Below, piece after piece: positions 23,988 to 33,219 of a stretch of DNA of 64,000 nucleotides (positions within the stretch are counted from its first letter, which is position 1; each line of letters begins with the position of its first letter). The position numbers were made by a program, and so were the translations under genes. Origin of the DNA: Bryobacterales bacterium (GTDB lineage: Bacteria > Acidobacteriota > Terriglobia > Bryobacterales > UBA6623). The DNA is taken from positions 42,655-106,654 of the forward strand of contig JAPPMC010000237.1 of the NCBI GenBank assembly GCA_028819235.1. Reading direction: 5' to 3'. The notes below the pieces were generated by a model. The model was not told the DNA's origin. It worked only from the letters and a program-made list of their open reading frames with translations, and did not search any database.

Positions 23988-25490
23988 TCAGGCCCCGCGC
24001 GCGTGGAACGGGTCACCCACGTCACGTTGCCACTGATCCAACTCTCCGCGAAGCCGCCGAATCACGGACTGGGAACTCTCCCTGTAATAGAGGTTGTCCA
24101 TCTCGAGCGGATCTCTTCGTCGGTTGAACAGCATGTTGGTGTCCCCGTCATACACGACGAGCTTCCAGCCATCCGGCGCGATCACGGCCCTTCCGTCGAT
24201 ACCGTCCGATGGCCCGAACCACTCAACAGGCACATGGCTGTCACGGGGCGGCTCACCTCGGCAGAGGCCGAATAAGCTCTCTCCGGGCAACCCATTTGGA
24301 TCGGGAAGGCCGAGCGCCTCAAGCAACGTCGGAACGACTGAGACGTTGCTCACCGGCGGTCCGACGTGCATGCCTCCGGACTGTTCGAATGGAACGCGCA
24401 AGAGCAGCGGCACACGGATAGACTCCTCGTACATCACGAACTTGGCAAGCAGCGTGTGGGATCCCATCATTTCGCCATGATCGGCCGTCAGGACAATGAC
24501 GGTGTTGTCCGCCTGACCCGAGGCTTCGAGCGCCCAAAGCACTTCAGCGATCGCCATGTCAACCTGAGCGCAGAGCCCGGCGTAGTTCCGGCTTAAGCGC
24601 TGGATCACGGCTGGGTCCGCTATGTCGTAGCCCTTGCTGCGGCTGGATTCGCGTGAGCGCTCGTAGCTTCGCGGTTCTCTTTCCATCGGCAGCCCCGGAA
24701 AGTTTGCAGGAATTGGCGCTTCCTCCGCGCTGTGGAGGTCGTTGAGCGGCCCTTCATAGGGGCGGTGTGGCTCCAAGAAGGAAACGTGCAGCATCCAGGG
24801 CGCGCTGCGATGGCGAAGGATGAAATCCGCAGCCTTGCTCGCAAGGAAGGCTGGCTTGCAAAGTTCCAGCGGAAGCTGCGTGGCGAACAGCCGGCTGAAC
24901 CGGTCGCCATCATCAGGCTCGTAGCCTGCGCGAACCAAGAAGTGGTGGTAGTCGCTGCGCCGCGCCCGGTCCCGTCCCGGCGAGAAGTGTTCGTTGTATC
25001 CATCTTCGACGCTCACCCACTCCTGATACCCTCGCTGCGGGAAGAGTTCGTCACCTAGGTGCCACTTACCGAAAAACCCAGTACGGTAGTCGGAGCCGTT
25101 AAGCCGCTCGGGCAGCGTCGGAACCGACGCAGGCAGGGGCATATTGTTGTCGATGCAGCCATGTTGGTGCGGCCATAGGCCACTCATCAAGGTGGCACGG
25201 CTTGGAGTGCAGATCGGCTGGCTGACGTAGCACTGGTCGAAGACCACGCTCTCGGAGGCGAGCCGGTTCATCGCGGGTACACGGAAGCGATGGTTGCCAT
25301 AGGCTGCCATCGTGTCGTACCGATGCTGGTCCGTCTGCAGAAACAGGAGGTTTGGCTTGTCACCCGGACGCCTCCGCTTGGCCGGCGCGACCTTTGGCAG
25401 TCCCACGCCCGCTCCCAGCAGTCCGAGCAAGTGCCGACGGTTCAATCCCAAGCCAGCATTGGACCTGACGGGGCGTCGCCGTCGTGGCAT
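23988..25490 (-). CDS. Sulfatase, Tat-exported
   Basis: 500 residues. The ATG at 25490 has a near-perfect AAAGGAGG eight bases upstream; the frame is open further but without support. The N-terminus LNRRHLLGLLGAGVGLP (about 16-32) is a twin-arginine signal. The FGly motif C-T-P-S-R lies at 94-98 (QPICTPSRATLMSG), after LLFLQTDQHRYD, where DQ carries metal ligands, and VPAMNRLASE. Later come FFGKWHLG, VSFLEPHRPY, VLTADHGEMMG (the C-terminal metal site) and KFVMYEESIRVPLL. This set fits the iduronate-2-sulfatase/choline-sulfatase-like branch. It stands alone, with a broken transposase behind it. Confidence 0.9.
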   Translation of the reverse strand: MPRRRRPVRSNAGLGLNRRHLLGLLGAGVGLPKVAPAKRRRPGDKPNLLFLQTDQHRYDTMAAYGNHRFRVPAMNRLASESVVFDQCYVSQPICTPSRATLMSGLWPHQHGCIDNNMPLPASVPTLPERLNGSDYRTGFFGKWHLGDELFPQRGYQEWVSVEDGYNEHFSPGRDRARRSDYHHFLVRAGYEPDDGDRFSRLFATQLPLELCKPAFLASKAADFILRHRSAPWMLHVSFLEPHRPYEGPLNDLHSAEEAPIPANFPGLPMEREPRSYERSRESSRSKGYDIADPAVIQRLSRNYAGLCAQVDMAIAEVLWALEASGQADNTVIVLTADHGEMMGSHTLLAKFVMYEESIRVPLLLRVPFEQSGGMHVGPPVSNVSVVPTLLEALGLPDPNGLPGESLFGLCRGEPPRDSHVPVEWFGPSDGIDGRAVIAPDGWKLVVYDGDTNMLFNRRRDPLEMDNLYYRESSQSVIRRLRGELDQWQRDVGDPFHARGA

Positions 25491-25667
25491 CTTTGGGGCC
25501 TCCTTTGGATAAGGCGTCGTACCCAGTGTATGCGCCAGTGCTCCGATTTCCCACCGGTCAGCTCCGGCATCGGAAGCGTTCACCGTCCTAGGTCCCGGCA
25601 TGGCGCGTTGTAGCCAGCCGGGAATCGCCTTACCCACGCTGCGCTGGCGGCGCTATGGTGTTCAACG

Positions 25668-27398
25668 ATGCATGGGAGTTATGCGATTGCGCGCCGCGTT
25701 TCGGCAGTCAGGCTCACCGCGCCAATAGTGGTCTTGACAGTGCTGGCCGGCTGCTCGTCCGAGCCAGGAGCCACCAGCGTGGGCTTCGCGCCGCCGGAGG
25801 CCTACCGGGAAGGCAGTCCCTACCCCTACTTCGGAAGCGAGAACCCATGGGATCTCCGATTCTTCACGGAACACATCGAGAACCTCCCGCAGCGACGAGG
25901 CCAACGTCAGATGCTGGACATTGTCAGGGGCAGGCCCCGAGAAGCCGTGTCATACGCGGAGCGGCTGCTGCTGGTCGACCCGGGCGATCTGGAGTCGCTC
26001 TTCAATCTCGCAGTGGCCAGAGCGCAGCTCGGGCAGACCGACAGCGCAGTAGATGCAATGCGTCGCGCACTCGACGGTGGAATGCCGATCGAGCGGTTCG
26101 TTGCCGGCCCTCGAGATATCCTCAAGCCCCTTCTGAACTCCGAGAGCTTCAAGGAAGAGGTGGGCCGCCGGAGTGTCAGCCTATTGCACGGCCCGATGCT
26201 GGGCTCGGTTTCAACGGACAGTGCGCAGTTTTGGGTGCGAACGGCACGGGAGGCGGATGTCCGCATAGCCGTCCTGCCGGGCCCACGTTTCGGGTCTGCG
26301 CGCACTTCGGCGGCGAAAGACTATACGGCCGTTGCCGAGGTGACAGGACTAGAACCAGACACTGCGTACGAGTACACGGTCACAGTCGGGGGCGTCGTCG
26401 CCGACGGGCCGCGGAGTCACACCCTTCGGACCTATCCTGAGGCCGGGTCTGCTGCGCGGTTTAGCGTGGCGTTCGGCGGAGGCGCAGGCTACGTGCCGGA
26501 GAATGAGCGGATGTGGGACGTGATTGCTGGACGGAGCCCTCTCGCGTTCCTCTTCCTCGGCGACAACGTGTACTTGGACCTCCCCGAGATGCCGAATGCC
26601 CTGCACCGTTACACGTACTACCGCAGGCAATCGCGGCCGGAGTTTCGCCGACTGACGGCTTCGACCTCGATCTATGCGATCTGGGACGATCACGACAGCG
26701 CGACAGACGATGTGTGGCTCGGACCCTTCACGGACAGCCCTCCCTGGAAGCTACCGCTGTTTCGGCTATTCCAAGAGAACTGGAACAATCCCCCGCACGG
26801 ATCGGACTCGCACCCGGGTGGGTGGTTCAGCTTTGTTATCGCCGATGTGGAGTTCTTCATGCTCGATTGCCGGTTCTACCGTACGAATCCCTACGCCGAG
26901 CCCAGAACAATGCTCGGTCCGGAGCAGAAGCGGTGGCTTTTCAAGAATCTGCAGCGATCTTCAAGCACTTTCAAGGTGGTGGCGTCCTCGGTGCCGTGGG
27001 CTTTCGAGTCCAAGGGAGACGCCTTGGATACGTGGAACGGATTCCGGGACGAGCGGACTGCGATCTTTGATTACTTGGCAGCGAACGAGGTTGGGGGCGT
27101 GGTCCTGATCTCGGCCGACCGACATCGCTCCGAGGCTTGGAGAATCCCGCGTCCCAACGGCTACGCGCTATACGAGTTCGAGAGCTCCAGGCTGACAAAC
27201 GACGCTGTTCATGACCTCGTGCCGGGCACCTTGTTCGGTTACAACGAGAAGCAGTCCTTCGGCCTGCTGACCTTCGATATGGCCAAGTCGGACCCCACGG
27301 TCACGTTTCGGATCGTGAGTATCGATGACGAAGTCCGAGGCGAGATCACCCTGAAACGCAGTGACTTAGCGCACGATGGGGAGAAACCGGAGGCCTGA
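25668..27398 (+). CDS. PhoD-like metallophosphatase lipoprotein with TPR-like N-terminal part
   Basis: 576 residues. The lipobox L-A-G-C puts the lipidated cysteine at 29. Residues about 75-155 look like two TPR-type helices (ESLFNLAVARAQLGQTDSAVDAMRRAL), which is unusual for PhoD. Residues about 165-250 form the PhoD N-terminal Fn3-like part (GPMLGSVSTDSAQFWVRTAR, LEPDTAYEYTV). The phosphatase core follows: FLFLGDNVYLD near 290, IYAIWDDHDSATD near 340, MLDCRFYRTN near 400, VVASSVPWAF and VVLISADRHRSE near 490, giving the expected Asp/Asn/His metal ligands. PhoD enzymes are extracytoplasmic phosphodi- or monoesterases. It is divergent from the sulfatase gene. Confidence 0.88.
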   Translation: MHGSYAIARRVSAVRLTAPIVVLTVLAGCSSEPGATSVGFAPPEAYREGSPYPYFGSENPWDLRFFTEHIENLPQRRGQRQMLDIVRGRPREAVSYAERLLLVDPGDLESLFNLAVARAQLGQTDSAVDAMRRALDGGMPIERFVAGPRDILKPLLNSESFKEEVGRRSVSLLHGPMLGSVSTDSAQFWVRTAREADVRIAVLPGPRFGSARTSAAKDYTAVAEVTGLEPDTAYEYTVTVGGVVADGPRSHTLRTYPEAGSAARFSVAFGGGAGYVPENERMWDVIAGRSPLAFLFLGDNVYLDLPEMPNALHRYTYYRRQSRPEFRRLTASTSIYAIWDDHDSATDDVWLGPFTDSPPWKLPLFRLFQENWNNPPHGSDSHPGGWFSFVIADVEFFMLDCRFYRTNPYAEPRTMLGPEQKRWLFKNLQRSSSTFKVVASSVPWAFESKGDALDTWNGFRDERTAIFDYLAANEVGGVVLISADRHRSEAWRIPRPNGYALYEFESSRLTNDAVHDLVPGTLFGYNEKQSFGLLTFDMAKSDPTVTFRIVSIDDEVRGEITLKRSDLAHDGEKPEA

Positions 27399-28184
27399 CA
27401 CCTCCGCCCTGCGGTAGATTCTTGGGCACTGTCGGCACCATATACACCGACTCTCATGGCGGCAAGAGAACTAGTTGCCTGGGGCGCTGGAAGGTGTTGC
27501 GTTGGGACCGGGCGGCTCCCTCGCAGACGATGCGTCGGTTGCCGATCCAAGGGACTCGGACTGGCTCCTGAGCTTGAAGCGGCTCGAGCCCTCGCTGAAC
27601 GCGAATGCCGCCCCGCCAGACTGGCACAACCGCCGAACAGCCCCTGCGGACAGAAAGACCGCTTCCTCAGTCCATCGCCGAACGCTGCCTGCAACATCGA
27701 CTGCAAAGTGGATCAGCTACGGCCACAGAGCGTCCATCTGCACGAAGTCCCAACACTTCTGAGCAGCGCAGAGACCCTCAGAGCACATGCCTCCTCAGTG
27801 GCCTTAGGGCGCGAATTCCAGATCATGTGAGCGGACAGGTTTGGTAACGAACTCTCCTACACGGCCGGCTTCCGGGACAAGATCTGAGAATCGTAGCGTA
27901 GGCCCAGCCGTTCTCGATGTCAGAAACTCTGGTCGGGGTGCGCGGACAGAAGGCAGGTGCGGGCCTGTCTAGGGCCAAATGTCCCACGTTTCACCGCTCG
28001 GCCGAACATTTCCAAGGTGTGGAACGGTCCATGTACATGTGTTTCGGCCCCTTTTCTGGCCCAAGCGCGCTACGACTGATCTACAATCCAATCGCGGACT
28101 TGGGTAGGTCTCACATCTCACTGCGGCCGACAGGGCTGCTTCAGATAGAGCCGGGCCGAGTCGAGATTGGCGCTGGGGGATTCA
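27399..28184. other. Long gap upstream of the TonB receptor gene
   Basis: No coding-like frame in about 790 bases. It must hold the promoter of the TonB receptor gene, but I could not pick a convincing -35/-10 pair. Confidence 0.45.
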
Positions 28185-31169
28185 ATGGACATTTCACGCG
28201 AAGTCGCACAGCTGCTCTGCTGGGGACTGTTGGTGGCCGGGGCCGCTCAGGCCCAGCGAACAACGGCCAACCTCTACGGTGTGGTGCACGACACCTCTGG
28301 TGCAGTTGTTCCGGGTGTGACCGTGCTACTCGTCAACGAAGAGACCGGGGCGAGAATTCAAGCCACTTCCGACGAGCGGGGCGAATTCTTGGCGACGTTC
28401 ATCCCGATCGGGAGCTACACGCTGGCGGCGGAGGCAAACGGATTCAAGCCCCTTCGGCAGACCGGGTTGGACCTGACATCCGGACAGCAGGTCCGCTATC
28501 CGATCACCTTGGAAGTCGGCGATGTCACGGAAGAGATTGAAGTCGTGGCCGGAGCTCCACTGCTGCAGAGTGCCTCCGTGGAGATGAGCGGCCGGCTGAG
28601 CAACGCCCAGATCGTGGAACTTCCGACCGCACGCCGCGACTTCACACAGCTGTTAGAGCTGCAGCCGGGGGTCGTCCGTACCAGCACGGAACTGTTGACC
28701 ATTAACGGGCTCGCTTCGAACGGAATCTCGGTCACGGTGGACGGAGTCGACGCTGCCGGTGACACGGAGGTGCCTTCGCTATCAATGTTCCAAGGGAGGA
28801 ATTACATCAACGTCATCAGCCGCGAGGCGATTGAGGAAGTTAACGTGACCAAGGGTGTCATCTCCGCCGAGGTCGGACGCAGCTTCAGCGGGAACGTCAA
28901 CGTGATCACCAAGAGCGGCACCAACGACCTGCACGGCTCGTTGTTCGAGTTCCTGCAGAACGATGTCTTGAACGCGCGCTACGCGCTGCTGAACGCCAAT
29001 GCAAGCAAGCCCCCTGTGCGATTCAATCAGTTCGGTGGTTCACTGGGCGGGCCCATCGTCAGAAACAAGGCCTTCTTCTTCGCCGCCTACGAAGGCTACC
29101 GCCAGAGCAACTTCACCGTCATCACAGATGACGTGCCGACTCCGGAATTCAAGGCGCGAGCAGTGGCGGCCCAGCCCGACTACAAGGCAACGCTAGACCA
29201 ATATCCGGCCCCCACCGAAGCGTATGAGGCGGGCGCCGCCAGTGCCCTGTTTCGCGGAGCTGTCTCTGACTTGGCCCACGACAACCACTTCGTGACGCGC
29301 ACTGACTTCTACTTCAGCGACTTGGACCGCTTGTCAGTGCGCTACACCCGCGGCCGCCCGTACCGTTCGATCCCACGTTCTCTGATCAGCAACCAGCGAG
29401 TTTACGACTACAGGACAGACTCCGCGAATGTTACGTGGTCTCACACAGCGACTACCTGGACCAGCGAGACACGCTTCGGGCTCAACACCAACGCCTCTCA
29501 GCGCTTGGATGAACTCTACAACACGGGACTCCCATCGGTAGAACTGCGGCGGCACTTTGGGTACGGATCCGAACTGCAACAGTTGGAAGGCCACAGCTAC
29601 AGCATCGACGAGATCGTCGCGAAGAACTCAGGCCGCCACACAATCAAGTTCGGAGCAATCTACATGGTCCGAGCGCCCGGGCGGTTCAACGAGGAGGTTC
29701 CGGAATTTCGGTTTGGGAGTCCGGATGACATGCTCGCAAACATCCCCAGCCGTGTGCGCTTCACGTTTGGCGTGCCAAAATTTGACGCGCGGACTTGGAA
29801 CATCGGAGCCTTCGTGCAGGACGACTTTCGAATCCGGCCCGATCTCGTGCTAAACCTCGGCGTTCGATATGAGTACTACTCGGTGTTCAAGGACGACCAA
29901 GGGCGGATCGTCAATCCCGGTAGCCTTGACAACGCATTCGCGTCGCCGACGATCTTCCGCGATCCAGACTCGATCTACGATGCCGACCGCAACAACTTCC
30001 TGCCGCGGGTGGGGCTCGTCTGGAGCCCCGATGAGAGGACAGCCGTACGCAGTGGCCTCGCAGTCACTGTGGGGCCGCAGAGCCTGCGTCACTTCTACAC
30101 CATGGTGCGCTACGCCCCGGCAATCGGTTTCCGGACCCAGTTCAGCGGCGGCCTTCTGGACTCGCTGAACCTGAGGTACCCGATGACCAATCCGCAGGGA
30201 ATCGACTTTGTCCTCGGGTTGGGACTGCCCAGCGCCTACGAAATCTTTGACGCGACCAACCCGAATCCCTACACAGTGCAGTGGACGTTCGACATTCAGC
30301 GGCAACTCTCGGAGACCGCTGTGTTCCAGATCGGCTACGTCGGAACTCGGGGCATGAAGATCAACCTGTCCCACCGCTACAACCAGCCGGACAGGGTGAC
30401 CGGAGATCACCCGGTGCCTGGAGTTCTGGAATCGTTGTGGCGGAACGCCTCCGACAGCAGCACTTATCACGCGCTTCAGACGGCCTTCAGGCAAAGGTTC
30501 GCGCGCGACATCACGTTTAACTTGAACTACACATGGAGCAAGACCATGGCCGTAGCGGCGGGCGACTATTGGGGCGGCAATGATCCGGAAGTGCAGGACG
30601 AGACCAACTGGGCGGCTGACTGGGGTCCAATTCCGTCGGACCGTACGCACCGCTTCAGCTTGGACTTGATCTACAACGCCCCTTTCGACCGCTGGGCGGG
30701 TGCCCAAGGCGGCCTGCAGAAACTCCTGGGCGGGTGGCAGCTGTCGGGAATCTGGAAGGCCACCACCGGATCGGCACTGACTTTGGTCCAAGACTCGAAC
30801 TTCGACGCCGACCGGCCCGACTATGTTGGAGGAGATCCGTACCTCAGGGGCGGGGACAAGTTCCAATACCTCAACCCAGCGGCATTCGCTGAGGTCCCGG
30901 AAGGGGGCGCCGGAGCGCTGGTCCGGCCAGGCAATGTCGGAAAGGGTGCCTTGCGTGGCCCGGGCTTCTGGAACATCGACCTTTCGCTCTCGAAGGCAAT
31001 CGAGATCTCGGAGCGCTACGACCTTCAGTTTCGAACCGAACTGTTCAACGCATTGAACCATCCGAACCTCGGCAGCCCGCGGGTTGATGTCACCCGGGGG
31101 GATTTCGGCAGGATTAACTCCGTGTCGGGGGCGCGGGTCATTCAGATGTCGCTGCGCCTTGGCTTCTGA
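28185..31169 (+). CDS. Oar-like TonB-dependent outer-membrane receptor
   Basis: 994 residues. The ATG at 28185 has a GGGGG run five bases upstream. A signal peptide (LLCWGLLVAGAAQAQ) is followed by a carboxypeptidase-regulatory-like beta-sandwich (LYGVVHDTSGAVVPGVTVLLVNEETG near 33-60, GSYTLAAEANGFKP near 85). A plug domain follows (VELPTARRDFTQLLELQPGV; NGLASNGISVTVDGVDA; VNVITKSGTNDLHGSLFEF). The C-terminal barrel ends VIQMSLRLGF with the Bam-recognised phenylalanine. The arrangement is that of Oar-type receptors, which are numerous in Acidobacteriota and import polymers or peptides with TonB/ExbBD energy. No canonical TonB box was identified. No partner gene sits next to it. Confidence 0.92.
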   Translation: MDISREVAQLLCWGLLVAGAAQAQRTTANLYGVVHDTSGAVVPGVTVLLVNEETGARIQATSDERGEFLATFIPIGSYTLAAEANGFKPLRQTGLDLTSGQQVRYPITLEVGDVTEEIEVVAGAPLLQSASVEMSGRLSNAQIVELPTARRDFTQLLELQPGVVRTSTELLTINGLASNGISVTVDGVDAAGDTEVPSLSMFQGRNYINVISREAIEEVNVTKGVISAEVGRSFSGNVNVITKSGTNDLHGSLFEFLQNDVLNARYALLNANASKPPVRFNQFGGSLGGPIVRNKAFFFAAYEGYRQSNFTVITDDVPTPEFKARAVAAQPDYKATLDQYPAPTEAYEAGAASALFRGAVSDLAHDNHFVTRTDFYFSDLDRLSVRYTRGRPYRSIPRSLISNQRVYDYRTDSANVTWSHTATTWTSETRFGLNTNASQRLDELYNTGLPSVELRRHFGYGSELQQLEGHSYSIDEIVAKNSGRHTIKFGAIYMVRAPGRFNEEVPEFRFGSPDDMLANIPSRVRFTFGVPKFDARTWNIGAFVQDDFRIRPDLVLNLGVRYEYYSVFKDDQGRIVNPGSLDNAFASPTIFRDPDSIYDADRNNFLPRVGLVWSPDERTAVRSGLAVTVGPQSLRHFYTMVRYAPAIGFRTQFSGGLLDSLNLRYPMTNPQGIDFVLGLGLPSAYEIFDATNPNPYTVQWTFDIQRQLSETAVFQIGYVGTRGMKINLSHRYNQPDRVTGDHPVPGVLESLWRNASDSSTYHALQTAFRQRFARDITFNLNYTWSKTMAVAAGDYWGGNDPEVQDETNWAADWGPIPSDRTHRFSLDLIYNAPFDRWAGAQGGLQKLLGGWQLSGIWKATTGSALTLVQDSNFDADRPDYVGGDPYLRGGDKFQYLNPAAFAEVPEGGAGALVRPGNVGKGALRGPGFWNIDLSLSKAIEISERYDLQFRTELFNALNHPNLGSPRVDVTRGDFGRINSVSGARVIQMSLRLGF

Positions 31170-32408
31170 TAGCACGCCGGAACGAAGGCGGTCCCGCCAT
31201 TCAGGTTGGGTGTCTTCTGCACACGATGCTGACGCGGGGCGATCTTGCCCACTGGGCAGGCTCTAGGTCCTTCGCCGAATCAAAGACTCAAGGGTCGGAG
31301 CTTGGCCCTGAACCACCTGCCAGCGCAGAACGAGAGAGGCTGCCTTGGTCCAACTAGTCCCCGTGAAATCATGTCTGGGCCCGAGACAGAGCTACCCCTT
31401 CCCCACCACCGGCCCTGAACGGAGTAGTGGCCGCGTTGGCCACTAAGCGTCTGACTTTGGTAGCTGCATCACATGGCCTGTCTCGCGGTTCTGTCTGCTG
31501 ATTCGGTCCTGCCACAACGGCGCTTTGGGGAGTGAGGGTTCTGTGCCGGCCACTTGCTTGTTTCCGCCGACTGCAAGGGCGTGTGCCTCGTCTGGCTCCT
31601 TCTGTCCGCATTAGCTCTGCTCCGGCTCCAAGCGGCAACCGACAGCCGGCGCCAGAAGTCGGCTTGCCGAGGAGCTTGATTCCGGCGGTGGCGGCGCCTG
31701 ACAGGACGGTTTGCGCCGACACCTACCGGAGCTTCGGTGGTGGCCGCCGTTCGGATTCGGCACCGGTCGCTCCGAGCGAGATCCAATGCGCCGGCACGGC
31801 AGTCGGCCGGGCCCGCCGGGCTGTTCCGCGTGCGAAGAGTGGCGACGGTGCGAACTGGCTGGCGAGGCCAGGGGGAGATGGCCAGCCCAGTGGCCACCAT
31901 GCGCGAGCGGTCTCAGGCACGATTGGCGACAGCGGGAGATGGGCCGCGTCCGCCAATACGCACTGGGGCCGCGAGCGAGAAGAGCCGGCTAAGTGGCCTG
32001 TCCCAGCGGCCCGCTGTCGGATCGCGCCACGGTCAGCCGGTCCCAGCGTACTGCTCACAGAGGGGGTGCCCGTCTCGCTGGTGAAGGCATTGTGCCCGGC
32101 CGCGATGCCCACAGGAGGACAGCATTGGTCGCTGATGCCCCTGGCCATTCCTCCCGCCGCCACCAGATCTGGTCTGACGGTCGACACAGCCGCATCGCTT
32201 GTTAGCCGATGTCCGGGGTTGTGGACTTGGGAATCTGCTTTTCACGGCCTCTCGGGCGGACAGGCTGTGTTGGACCACGACCAGAACTCTGCGCCCCGGC
32301 GATCGTCAAGCAGCCTACTGCGCCTCTCTGGTGGATGGACTGACTGCCGCTTGTCCCCCCCATTGCGTTCCACATCAGCCTTAACACCAGCACGCGTTTT
32401 GCCCCATG
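31170..32408. other. Long gap without recognisable gene
   Basis: About 1240 bases. Open frames exist on both strands, but they are Arg/Pro/Ala-rich, overlap one another and show no domain. It may be decayed sequence between the TonB receptor and the toxin-antitoxin pair. Confidence 0.45.
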
Positions 32409-32424
32409 ATATGGTTTTCCATAT
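32409..32424. promoter_or_regulatory. Palindrome over the antitoxin start (possible operator)
   Basis: ATATGG-TTTT-CCATAT, a perfect 6+6 inverted repeat whose right arm runs into the ATG at 32423. It is AT-rich against the GC-rich surroundings. Ribbon-helix-helix antitoxins usually bind palindromes at their own promoter, so this is a plausible autoregulatory operator; it also occupies the place where a ribosome binding site would lie. Confidence 0.45.
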
Positions 32425-32662
32425 GAAGACAACGCTGAACATTGCCGACCCGGTCATGAAGCGGCTCAAAGAAGAGGCCGCTAGGAGAGGGACCACAATG
32501 TCCCAGCTTGTGGAGGCCGGCCTGAGGCGGGTCCTCTACGAGACTGAATCGCCCGACCAGACAACGCCAGAGCTCCCTCCTTTGCCCTCTTGGAACGGCG
32601 GTAGAGAACTGGTCGACATCGCGAACCGGGATTCGCTCTACAAAGTGATGGAAGCAGAATAG
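32423..32662 (+). CDS. vapB: Ribbon-helix-helix antitoxin, VapB type
   Basis: 79 residues. The opening M-K-T-T-L-N-I-A-D-P-V-M-K-R-L-K is the ribbon strand and first helix of a ribbon-helix-helix antitoxin, followed by AARRGTTMSQLVEAGLRRVL, the turn and second helix. The C-terminal part (ELPPLPSWNGGRELVDIANRD) is the usual toxin-binding tail with P-x-x-x-G. The ATG at 32423 was chosen over an in-frame ATG at 32411 because it starts the ribbon strand. The toxin gene begins one base after its stop codon. Confidence 0.9.
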   Translation: MKTTLNIADPVMKRLKEEAARRGTTMSQLVEAGLRRVLYETESPDQTTPELPPLPSWNGGRELVDIANRDSLYKVMEAE

Positions 32663-32663
32663 T

Positions 32664-33131
32664 GTGCTCTTGTTCGATACAAACGTCCTTGTGTATGCCG
32701 CCAACAAGAATTCGGCCTTTCACGTTCCATGTAGCGAGTGCCTCGCCGAGGCACGTAGGAGTCCTTCACCGGCATTCCTTACTTGGAGTGTGTGCTACGA
32801 GTTCTTGAGGGTGACCACACATCCTCGCGTGCTTGAATCACCATGGAGCTTGAACGAGGCCCATCGCTTTCTTGCCTACTTGCTGGATTCTCCCGGATTC
32901 AGTGTGCTGATTCCTACTCCCCGCCACACAGCGGTCCTAGCGCAAACAGTTTCCGAACTCCCGGGCCTTGGCGCAAACCAAATGCATGATCTTCACACGG
33001 CCGTGATACTGCGCGAGCACGGCCTTAGCCAAATCTGTACACGCGACGTTGGCTTCCATCGCTTCCCCTTCCTGACGGTCATCGATCCGGCACGGCAGCC
33101 CACTCGTGGTCGGTCGAGGGCCAACCCATGA
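32664..33131 (+). CDS. vapC: PIN-domain toxin, VapC type
   Basis: 155 residues from a GTG start one base behind the antitoxin stop. PIN-domain acidic residues: Asp 5 (LLFDTNVLVYA), Glu 46 (SVCYEFLRV), Asp 109 (ANQMHDLHTAVI) and Asp 128 (ICTRDVGFHRF). The FLRV-T-T-H-P segment and the MHDLHTAV form are typical of the VapC group paired with ribbon-helix-helix VapB proteins. The last 15 residues (PARQPTRGRSRANP) are an unstructured tail. Expected activity is site-specific RNA cleavage when free of VapB. Confidence 0.92.
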   Translation: MLLFDTNVLVYAANKNSAFHVPCSECLAEARRSPSPAFLTWSVCYEFLRVTTHPRVLESPWSLNEAHRFLAYLLDSPGFSVLIPTPRHTAVLAQTVSELPGLGANQMHDLHTAVILREHGLSQICTRDVGFHRFPFLTVIDPARQPTRGRSRANP

Positions 33132-33219
33132 GAGTCTTTGCGCAGCAAGGCCGCATGAGTGGAGGTGAGCGAGGGGTGGGAGTGGCCCACCGCCACCTCC
33201 GCACATCTCTCGTCGGGCG

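Noticed and set aside
31532..32422. 297-codon extension in front of vapB
   Set aside because: The sequence does not resemble an antitoxin or any domain; the ribbon-helix-helix protein begins at 32423.
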